NCBI GenBank assembly: GCA_009760885.1
Contig: CM019697.1
Location: 29,380,710 to 29,444,709 of the forward strand
DNA length: 64,000 nt
Reading direction: 5' to 3'
From: Achatina immaculata
Lineage: Eukaryota; Mollusca; Gastropoda; Stylommatophora; Achatinidae
Shown here: positions 11,692-23,100 of the stretch, in pieces
Position numbering within the stretch: position 1 is the first letter of the stretch
Layout: every line of letters begins with the position of its first letter
The notes under the pieces: generated by a model
What the model was told of the DNA's origin: nothing
What the model saw: the letters and a program-made list of their open reading frames with translations, nothing else
The model's database searches: none
Made by a program: the position numbers and the translations under genes

Positions 11692-14095
11692 CTGAAATTA
11701 TCATGAAAGAATGAGTAAACTTTAATTGTTTATTTTAGAACAGAAAATTTATAATTTGATATTTCCAGTTCACCTTCCTCTTCTCCACCTCAACAATAGA
11801 CCCCTACTGTCATAAGTAATCATGCATCAATATAAAGCTAAGCATAATGTTATATTAATTTATGATATATGACATGCTTTAAACAAATAAACCTTTGATG
11901 AACATTTATTTCTCCAGCAATATTAAGAATATTGATTTTATCTGAAAAAAAATTAATTCTGACACTTTATAACCACTTTGCTTTTAACTAACTCAACATC
12001 AGCATCATTTGTCTTGTTTGCTCTTTAAATTTTAAGTCTTTTCTTTAACTGTTTAAATCTTCTGCATTGTAAAGGTCTCCAACCAGTGCTTTTCTATCAT
12101 AAGTTGTCAAATGCATTTCTCTTCATGCCTTCTACAACTTCTTTTCCTCTATTCTGAGTCTGTCAAAATCTGAAGTTTACATGAAAAAAAAAACTTCTGA
12201 AATGAATGTAATTTATTTGAAAGAGGTGATACAGTTGAACCATTGTTACTTATAGAACATGTAATGCAAGACTGCAAGACAAACATTGTTACATAACATA
12301 CCTATTACAGCAAGCACTGATCAAGTCTCCATAAAATTACATTTACAACTGCATATATATATTCCCCTGGGAACAACTATGTTGAGAAAATGCTTATCTT
12401 AACATAGTCTTTGTGAGACAGGGAACATAGATCTGTTTGCTTAAAAACTCTGACCTACTTCTGTAGCCCAGAAATCTGTACCAGTCAAATATAAGTGTAA
12501 TTGTTATTTTTGTAAAATGTAATGTCAGGTTGGTGGACAGATGGGGATATGGAGATTGCTGCCAGGGATGAGGAAAATTTTGTGTCTTCTTCTTTATTCA
12601 CTTCTACAACCAAGATTGCCCCGTGATCCTACTGAATTTACTCCTGTGGTCCTTGATTGGTCCTGTGGTCCCTGAGAGGGCCACAACAGATCCCTGAGAG
12701 GACCACAAAATGTTCAGAGTATCGTGGGGCTTAGGCCTGTATTCTCGGTGGGTCACAGAGGTAGGATTGCGTGACACTGTGGTTTTTGTTGCACCAGTTT
12801 AATCTAGAGTTAGACTTTCTCACCAGAAAACGTCGATGTGGTTTGGATATCAGTATATCCCCACCGGGTGAGAGGTGGTTGCCCATCCTGTCCAGCTTGG
12901 ACTTTCTCACCAGAAAACCTCAGTGTGATTAGGATACACATACCTCCCCATTTGGTGAGAGGTGGTTGCCTATCTAGACTGCACTGGTCAAGTGCATCTG
13001 ACTTCAGCATTTTGTGATCATGGCCGCTACCCTTCCTAGTTGTGACCAGGACAGAGCTTTTGTCCAGGAGGACAAATCCTCACAAGTAGTAGGTTTCACC
13101 CCTGGGCTAAGCCAGTTTAGGTGTATTATCCCAGTATGGGCATGTTTAGGACATTTTCGACCTCTGGAGCAGAGGTATCATGACATGAGTAGTCATCAAG
13201 TTTCACCCCTAGATTAAGCCAGTTTAGGCATATTTCACCAGTATGGGTGTGTATCGGACATGGCCGGCCTCTATGGCAGAGGTGTCGTGATCTGAGTAGT
13301 CCTGACCTTGAGACTACTGGTTTTTTCACTTAATCCTTTCTTTCACCTTTTCCATGGCGGAGCTATGCAGCAACCCTAATGGCATTTTTCTTAATTGGCT
13401 GGGAGGGGTTTCACCCCACACAAGGCAACTGAAGAATCTTGCCAGCAGTGGGTTTTAAATCAGAGTTTTCCTTCTTTCAGATGAGCTACCAAACAAGACT
13501 CTCATCTACCCAAAGCATCTGGTTTTGAAGCGCCAGATATTCGCCTTTGCCCCTTCTCCTGTCAGTTTGAACAGTTCCGCCACGAGAAGGCCAGGAGCTG
13601 GACTTGACTGTCAGAGGCTGTTTGAGACGCATGCCTTGAAGACATTTAATTGGTTTGGAGAGTGTATCCCCCACCTCACCTCCAGCTATAACAGTCCTTA
13701 GAACCAAAAAACCATTTTGAAACCAATGAATTCAGGATGTGACAAGCCTTTACAACAATGGCTGTCAGAATGAAGTAAACAAAACAGAGCCAGCAGACTA
13801 TAGGTGGCAAGGAATGGATATCATTGAGGCACTCATCAGATTCCTCATCTCAAAGTCGGATCATGGTGGATCTGACATGGAGAAGAGGCTTAAGTACAGC
13901 CACCAGAGGCTGGAAAACAAAGTTTTGGCCAGGCCAGCTTACATCACTGTCTTTATGGCAGTCCAAGCAAGACCACAGTGTGCCCTAACAAGGAAAGGTG
14001 CTGAAATCAGAGGTACCCAGCCAAAAGACGCATCGCAAAAAACAAGGTACCACGCATTATTGCCAGTGTGCGTACGAAGAAGAAGAAGAAGAAGC

Positions 14096-14127
<32 letters not shown>

Positions 14128-17100
14128 TAATATTTTAGTGCTATGACCACTTAAAGATGCTTTTTTCATATACACATAACTTGTTTTGTCATAAGTGCCA
14201 TGCACTGATTTCTTGTCACTGCTGCATTTATCTTTGAAATAGATCCATTCAAACACACTGTATACAAAACTAAGGTTTCTCTTTGGCAAAATTAACATTT
14301 AATATTCAAGATGGGGTCAGAAGCACAATATTCAGGCTGAATGAAACTAGTCAGTGAACCATAGCTGACTGCTTGGATCTTGGTTAACAAACTATAACTG
14401 ATCAAAATCCTAATTTACCTCCATGTAGGTCCCTTCATCATCTTCTTCATCACTTTTCACTCCCTTGAGAGCATAGGCAACAGATAAAGATTCTCCAGTC
14501 AACCCTGTTCTTGGAATTACTCTCTGCTTCCTTCCATGTGTATCCCTTGTCTTTGAGCACAGAGACATGTGGGTCCCTAGTTCATTCATTCATTCATTCA
14601 TTTGCATGTCCCATGTGGAACTTTGCCTCCCAAACAGCACTCCTGTAGGCCTCTCGGTTGTGAGCAAGATGGCCTGCTGCTGATGCATCCATTTGCAGAT
14701 CATCAACGATGTCTTGCAGCCATCTTCACCTTGGTCTTCCTCTCTTTCTTTTTGCCATTATGTAGCCTTCCAAGATGGTTTTCTCTAGATTATCATGACG
14801 TTTAATGTGTCTAAAATATTTACGTTTTCTCTTTTTAATCCTCTTTACCAGCCAGCCTTCTTCAATATTAAGTTCTTGTAGTATGGATATATTTGTTCCC
14901 TAGTAACAGACAAAATAGTCTGGCTGAGCAAACAGGGACTGAAATATGAAAATAAACCTGGTCCTAAAAATAAGCCAAGCTAAAGTTGGATGTTTAAAGT
15001 TGAAGGATGCAGATCAAAGTTCAAAATTCAGCTTCCAGTTTCACTTTATGCGGGACAACTCTAAATATGCTCTGCTGCATGCCGCAGTATCCATCCAAGA
15101 GTATATCTGCTGACAGTTCCTGTCAAATGTTGGTTGTTAATGATGTGTTAAAATCCTGTACAGTAAAGTCATGTTAGGCTTGTCACATTGACTGAAGGAT
15201 GCCTAGTTGCAAACTGTAACACAATGCAATCAATGCTATTTTGAGAGCAAATGCAGAAGAAGATAACCAATATGATTTGTCAATAACTAGTTCATGTTAC
15301 TTTTTTTCATAAATTATGCAAGCAGTTAATCTAAATAATGCCAACATCATATCTCAGTTTAAACTGTCACTCAGACAAAAACTTTGTGATATTTAAAATA
15401 GAAATAACTGACCTCAACAACATGCACAATATGTTTGAGATATATAAGCATAAGTCCAGTAATAGGCTCACTTGCTGGGTAATCATTCTGCATTTTCTTG
15501 AACAGCAGATCATAGTAATCTGATAAAGAAAAGAAAATCAGTTCAAGTCGTGAAATGAGCAGCTAATGTTTTTCTTCAATCATATTTCTTGATACTAAAA
15601 AAATATTCAAATTTTATTTGTGATCATACTGTTAGTCCAATGGGCTATTTTTGAGATAACTACATTTATTATTCTAAAACACTTTTATTTTAATTGATAC
15701 CTAAGTGTTTTCAAAATACAGTATTACACAGAAACTACAGAAGAATACTGTGAGAATGTTCATTTTCAGGAATTTTTTTTAAACTAGCACAATAATTCTT
15801 TATTTTTAAAATGTTTTTATTTACTAAAAAAATGTTTTTCTTATTTTGTCATATTCATCTTTATCTTCCTTAAAACTTCTTTTCTGATCCATTAGCTGCA
15901 AAATTTCTTCTATCATCCACCCCTGTTTAGCATGTCTTTTATTTGGAGGTAGGATTTCGATAGATGTTTGCTGAATAGAGAATTTATGCATATTTCATTG
16001 TTCATAAATCGTTTCAATTCTCTATAGCATTATATCTACTATGTACTATGGTCTTACATTGTTCTTGTATTATAAAATAAATAAAGAAATAAGACACAAA
16101 TTTAATAAAGCTAAAGAGGAGTGGCAAAATAAGAAACATAGCAAAATAGAGATACACCATCATGGAAACATAAGAGATATGTACAAACAAATAAAGGAGT
16201 TAATAAATAAAAGGGCATACCACAAGACTGGTAGCCTGAAGTCAAATAATGGACAGAGATGAAATAATGGCAAGATGGAGCGAATACATTAGAGAACTCT
16301 ATGAAGACAACAGAAGCGAAATAGATATACGAAATAATAACAAAAGGCCTCACATATTAAAAGCAGGAATGGAAGAAGCCATCAAACACATGAAGAACAA
16401 CAAAGCACCAGGACCAGATAAAATTACCAAAGAAGAATTGAAAGCATTAGGAGAGCTTGGCATGGAAATAATTACCAGATTTCTGAATGACATCTATAAC
16501 AGTAACTATGTCTCATCAGACCTTATGCAATCAGTTTTCATTGCCTTACCAAAGAAACAAGGTGCAGTTGAATGTGAAGACCATCGAACCATTAGTCTTA
16601 TGAGCCATGTTGCCAAAATTCTACTTTGTATTGTCATGGGAAGAGTCAGGGGAAAAATAAAACCAGAAATCACTGAAGAACAATGTGGCTTCATCAAAGG
16701 AAAAGGTACAATAATGCCATATATGTAATGAGAACATTGATGAAGAGATCAATAGAAGTAAAGACGGACCTACATTTATGCTTCATAGACTACTGTAAAG
16801 CATTCGATAAAGCGAGATACAGAAATTATAAGAATGCTGGAAGACATCAATATAGATGGGAAAGATCCGAAACTCATCAAAAACATATATCGGCAGCAAC
16901 CAGCAGCAATGAGGATTGAGAACCAAATAGGAGCATTCCAAGACATACAATTGGGAGTGAGACAAAGATGTGTTCTATCTCCTTGTACAGCAAAAATATA
17001 ATGAGAAATATAGAGAACATGCCAGGAATATCAATTGGCGGGTACAACCTTAACAACTTAAGATATGCAGATGACACACTTCTGATTGCTAAAAGTTAAG

Positions 17101-20100
17101 GGAAGCTACAGGCTCTTCTGGACATCGTGGTTCGTGAAAGTAAAAATAAAGGTCTCAGCCTGAACAAAAAGAAGACTAAAGTGATGGTCATCTCAAAGAA
17201 AAGAATACCACCAAAATGTAGTATTACCATCGATGGCACAAATCAGAAACAAGTTGATAGATTCAAGTACTTATGAACGATTATAATAGCTGATGGGAAA
17301 TGTCACAAAGAAATAAAAAGTAGAACGTGCTCAGGCCAAGTCAACATTCCAGAAAATGAGACACATCTTGTGAAACAGATCCATATCAATGGAAACAAGA
17401 TTCCAAGTACTTAAATGTTACATTGAGCCAATTCTATTTTATGGGCGTGAAGCATGGTCTATGAATAAGAGACTACAGTGAGAAATGGAGGCCATGAAAA
17501 TGTGGTTTATAAGAGGGATGTTGAAGGTATCTCGGACAGCCAAGAAAACCCATGAAGAAGACTTAAGAGAGGCTGGAGTTAAAAAGCAAATTATATCAAA
17601 GATCAGAGGCAGACAAGCGAGATTTATAGGACATTTTCTGAGAAGAACAAAATTGAAACACACTGTGGCAAGTGGAAAAACTGAGGGAAGAAGAGACAGA
17701 GTAAGACAGAGGGAGAAGTTACTGGATGGGTTGTCAGTGTGGCTAGGAAGAAAGTCACCAGTAGATCTCATAATCAACGCAAAAGACAGGAATTGTGGAG
17801 AGAAATAATCGCCTACACCACATTGCATGGCACTTATACACAGACACAATAATTCTTAAAAGCCACCAAGACAGGCCTGTTATATCTTTATGTCATTTAA
17901 GACTCTTACAAACTTGTGAAAAATTTATTTAGATTCCCCTTTAGTTCCAGTTTTCATATATTCTGAGTTTTCAGTTTTTAGGTCATCACCTGATAATATT
18001 TTGGGCTCAGTTAAGGATATAGAAGATGCATTTGAATTATTCTTGTAATTTCACACATATTTATATTTCATATATTACATAAATATTTACATGCAAAAAT
18101 GTGTGTCATCTGAAGTATCTCAACTTCAAAGTGGGGATTTTAATGCGTACGAAAACAAATACAATATAAAATTAACTGCACACAACTGAAAATACTTAAG
18201 AAATATTTGTGTTTATAGACAGAAAGACAGCATCATACTCCCAATAGATGATCTGTCAACCTGAGCTGTGCGAATCTTGGAAATATACACTAAGCGGTGG
18301 ATAAGGTATTTCTGAAAAAAAAAAATTTTTTTTCCATCTGAATACTGCATATAAAAACTGTTATTCTGCATGAAGAATTATGACAGAAACAATACATATT
18401 TATGAAGAAATAATGTTTAAAATATTAATTACAATGGTACATCACAAAAAGCACATTGTTTTCTTGACACTGAACATACATTTTCTTCTTCAATCTCATC
18501 AAAATAATTTCAGTCATCTACATACAAAAAAAAACCAAAAAAATCACTTATCAATTTAAAGTTACTGAAAAGTGTTACATAATGTGTCCAAAATTAACTT
18601 GTCCAAAACAGTTTCAAAACATATCATACATCATCATCATCATCATCAGGTGCCGTGCCGACTGGCGTTGGCTATTATGCTTCTCCAGAGTACCAGATCC
18701 TTCATGCAGGCCATCAGTTCAGTTGGTGATCTCCTCTCACACCAGACTGTCCAGTATCATTTCTCTTGGTCTTCCTCTTGATCTTCTTCCTTCTATTTTT
18801 CCTGTTGTTATAATATTTTCAATGCCCCCTCTTCTCATTGCATGTCCTATGAAAGTACATTGTCTCTCTCTTATCTTTCTGACAAGGTTTTTTGTCTCTC
18901 CAGCTCTTCTCATACATTCTTCATTAGTTATTTTTGCTGTCCAGGGGATTCGCAACATTCTTCTAATAAACCACATTTCTGCTGCTTCCAATGATTTTTG
19001 TGCAGACTTGCCTATTGTCCATGATTCACTTCCATATAACAAGATAGGTTCAATATAGCATTTTAGGACTCGTTTTCTAACATTCATTGATAAAGATGTG
19101 TTAGCTAATATGTTTCTCATTCTCTGAAATGCAGTCTTTGCTTGACCTATTCTGTTCCTAATTTCTGTTCTGCATTTCCCATCTGAAGTTATTACTGCTC
19201 CAAGGTATTTGAATTTCTGCACCTGCTTTAGAATGGTTCCGTTTAATTTAATACTGCATGCTGGTGGATTCTGTTTCTTAGATATAACCATAGTCTCTGT
19301 CTTTTTGAAGTTCAAAGTAAGGCCTTTCTGTTCACTTTCTTTGGCGACTTTATCCAAGAGATTTTGCAGGTGTTGTTGGTTCTCAGCCATCAGTACTGTG
19401 TCGTCAGCATACCGAAGGTTGTTAATATTGTATCCTCCAATTTTTATGCCTGGTTCTGTGATGATTGTTCTTAGAATATTCTCGCTATACAGAGAAAAAA
19501 GGTCTGGAGATAGTACACATCCTTGTCGCACCCATTGTTTTATAGGTTGGTATTTTCCAATTCTATTTTCAACTCGAACTGCTGCTTCTTGCTGCCAGTA
19601 TAGATGTTTTACAATCCTCAAGTCTTTGCCGTCTATACTGATGTCTTCAAGCATTTTAATAATTTCACTATGTTTCACCTTGTCAAATGCCTTGGTGTAA
19701 TCAATGAAGCATAAGTAGAGATCTTTCTGTACTTCTAAAGCTCTTTCTGTTAGTGTTCGTAAAGCATAAATGGCATTGTGTGTTCCCTTTCGTTCAACAA
19801 ATCCAAACTGTTCATCTGCTATTTCCATTTTTATCTTTTTCCTTGTTCTTCTCATAATGATTCTCAGAAGTAGCTTCGTTATGTGACATGAGAGGCTGAT
19901 AGTCTGGTGGTCGTCACATTCCTTTGCACCTGGTTTCTTTGGTAGTGCTATAAACGTGGATTTAATCAGGTCGCTGGGAATATAACCACTGTTGTAAATA
20001 TCATTCAGTAACTTGGTTATTATTTTTATTCCTGTCTCCTCTAGTGCCTCTATTTCTTCTATTGTTATATTATCAGGCCCAGTCGCTTTTCCTTTCTTCG

Positions 20101-23100
20101 TGTGTTTGATGGCATCTATGATTTCATCTTCAAGTATTGGTGGTCCATCACAGTTTTCAGTATCTGGTGTTAATTCTGGTCTTTCTCCTCCATATAGCTC
20201 ACCAATATACTCTGTCCACAATATCTTCTTTTCCCATTAACATTTTACCTTCTTTCGATTTCAGGCATCCTGTGGTATATTTTGTTTTCCTGCCTGTGAG
20301 TTCATTAATTCGTTTATGCATGTTCTTGATGTCTTTATTATGAGCGTCCTCTATCTGTCTGCACTGTTCATTTAACCACACTTCTTTTGCTTCTCTGCAT
20401 TTGCGTCTTATTTCTTTATTTATCTTGCTATATTTTTCCTCGTTATTTTTACTCCTCCTCCTCTTGTCCATCAGTCCTAAGATGTCGTCTGTCATCCATT
20501 TATTTTTAGGGGCTTCTTTTTTCGGTGGTATTATCTCCTTAACAGTTTGGTGGATAGAATCTCTTAACATTTCCCATTGTTCATCTATACTATTTATCTT
20601 TGCTATTGCATTGTATCTATTTGTTATAATAACTTTGTACTGTTCTCGCAATTCTTGGTCATTTTTAAGAAGTTCTGTATTCAGTTTGATGTTTCTCACT
20701 TTTCTGCCTGCTTTCTTTAGCTTTATTCTAACTTTTCCACAGAGTGGATCATGGTCACTATTGCAGTCAGCTCCTGGCATGGTTTTTGTTGTCAGTAATG
20801 CATTGCGGAATCGTTTGTTGATTAATATGTAGTCTATCTAGTTAAATGTCTTTTTGTCTGGGCTGCACCACGTTGCCAGTCTTCGAGGATGTTGTTTAAA
20901 TCAGGTGTTTCCTACAACCATGCTATGTATTCTTGCCCATTCAATTAATTTATAACCTCTGTCATTCCTCTCCCCCAGTCCATAGTCACCAACGATGTCC
21001 GAAGTTCTTCCTTTACCAACTTTGGCATCAAAATCTCCCATGACTATGGTAACATCATGTGACTTTGTGTGTTTTAGTGCTGTCTCTATGTCATTATAAA
21101 ATATCTGTATATCTTCCTCAGATCTTTCAGATGTTGGAGCATACACTTGTATAATATTTATGTTTATTGGTTGTCCTTTCAGTTGGGCTAGGAGGACTCT
21201 GTCCGAGATGTTCAAATATCCTACAATTGTCCTTGCTGTTTTTTCATCAAATATAATTCCTACTCCTCGTTCATGTTTCTCACTTCCTGAATATATTATT
21301 GTATATTTATCTGAGTTTATCTTTCCTGCACCTGTCCATCTAACTTCACTCATTCCTAATATGTTGATCTTCATCCTTTCCATTTCCATCTTTACATTTT
21401 CTAATTTTCCAGCCTGGAATAAAGTTCTAACATTCCATGTTGCTATTTTGAACTTGTTAGTTTTGCCACCAGTAGCTTGATGACGATCTGGCCTCACCTG
21501 TGGCTCGTGAGCTGCCCTACCGGACGAGGCTGTTCCAGAGGAACATCCGTTAACATCGTTCATGATAAATCTATGACTCTGAATAAGCATAATTGTTCCT
21601 GGGAGCTACAACAGTGGTTTCCCGTTGCCTTCTGTCGGTTTGTGTACGGACTCTCCGCTAGCCTTTGGACTCCCCGTCCTACCCGCAAGGCAGCGGGAGC
21701 GAGAGGTTTTAAGGCGCCTCTGACCCGCCTGGTATTCCCTTCACTGAGCACCTGAGGCACTTTATAGGAGTAGTAGAGCCACCTACTACCCCACCTCGCT
21801 CTCTGAGTCTACCGCCAGTTGGTCCACGCCTGCTTATTTGGACAACTCCTTATTCACAGGGATCCTCCATATCTGGAGGACTTTCACCATCCGCCACCTG
21901 TGACGCGTTGGGTTGGGGATGGTCGCCCCAGCTTTACCCAGATATCATACATACTCTCTTCATTCTTCAACTGCTGAGAATATGGCAGCAGGCATCATTC
22001 TGCCAGTGATATTCATGCTTCTTTCTCTAATATGCTCTAGTGAGTGATCTAATAAATATCCTGGCCTCTATTTATAATGTAGGCAAATTTCCACACCTTT
22101 CATTACTGCCTGTCACCTTCTTCATCTTAATGATACTGAAAGGGATAGATTTGCTGTATAATAATGTTACTCATCAACTTTTGTAGATTGTTTCTCTTAG
22201 ATCAGTCACTTTCCTTTGTCTGACACAAAGAACTCAACTTGGCTATTCTGAGATCAAAATTTCTTTAAAACAAGATTTGGCTTCGCAGTTACTAAAAAAC
22301 TTCAAACTTTCTCAGATGTTAATTACATTCTTTGACTAAAATATAATATTTCATGACTTTATTTATATATTATATCAGTCAGTCAGTCATCTGAGTGTCC
22401 CTTGTGGAACTTTGCCTCCTTAACAACTCTCCTGTAGGCCTCTCAGTTGTAAGCAAGATGCCCCACTGCTGATGCATCCATTTGCAGATTATCCACAATG
22501 TCTTTCTGCCATCTTCACCTTGGTCTCCCTCTCTTTCTTTTTCCCATTATATACCCTTCCAAGACTGTCTTCTCTAAATTATCATGACATTTAATATGTC
22601 CAAAATATTTAAGTTTTCTCTGTTTGATCTTTCTTACTAGCCAACCTTCTTCAATATTAAGTTCTTGTAGTATGGATATATTTGTTCTTTTTTGTGTCCA
22701 TGATATCATACAGAATTCTTCTGTAGCATTTACATTCAAAGGCATTTATGTGTTTCTCAACTGTTTTGTTAAGTGTCCAGGTATCATAGGCATATGTTGC
22801 CATGGAAAAGATGCATGACCTTAAAAATCTTATTTTTGTATTTCTGTCTATTCCTCTCCACAGATTCTTTAGTTGTTTTACTTTTTGAAGAGCGATAGAT
22901 GTCCTCCTTTTAATTTCCCTCATTGTATCTCCATTATTAGTTAGTAATGATCCAAGATATTCAAAACTCTCCACCTCTTCCAATTTTTTTCTCATTGATT
23001 TCAGCTGCTTTATTTGTTTTGTCAGTTGTCATCAATATATATTATATACAGTATAATATATATACATCATGCATTCTCTCTCTCACTCACCATACACACA

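Larger units (their letters stand above)
18632..21941 (-). mobile_element. LINE family D, essentially full length (3.3 kb)
   Basis: The only near-complete LINE. A GC-rich 5' UTR of about 350 bp precedes an endonuclease (IATWNVRTL, SEVRWTG, QVYAPT, MGDFDAKVG, then PGADCNSDHDPL) and RT (KATGPDNI, FIDYTKAFDKV, WVRQGCVLSP, NNLRYADDTVL, FKYLGAVIT). The C-terminal FIGHAMRR box and a (TGA)n 3' tail at 18632-18652 follow. The RT part is one open frame of 494 codons (18737-20221). The full ORF needs only two frame repairs, near 20900 and 20200, plus a stop in the endonuclease C-terminus. The 11-bp TSD ATATCATACAT (18621-18631 and 21942-21952) is perfect. The youngest LINE in the window, in intron 1 of the TEX47-like gene. 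Confidence 0.9.

Noticed and set aside
13739..14146. 135-codon open frame ending in Arg/Ile repeats
   Set aside because: Its end is translated GAA and TA repeats; the rest has no recognised domain and lies within a retroposon.
17439..17849. 136-codon minus-strand frame
   Set aside because: Antisense of LINE E; the same pattern appears in reverse at 60321-60572.
18480..18620. Possible extra TEX47-like exon on the minus strand after a TTTTGTATGTAG acceptor
   Set aside because: The short frame (MTEIILMRLKKKM) has no GT donor in phase and is not needed for the model.
18582..19700. Plus-strand open frames of up to 163 codons
   Set aside because: Antisense shadows of the intact LINE D reverse transcriptase; no own motifs and no splice context.
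20401..20832. 143-codon plus-strand frame resembling a membrane protein
   Set aside because: Antisense of the LINE D linker; hydrophobicity arises from reversed Lys/Glu-rich codons.
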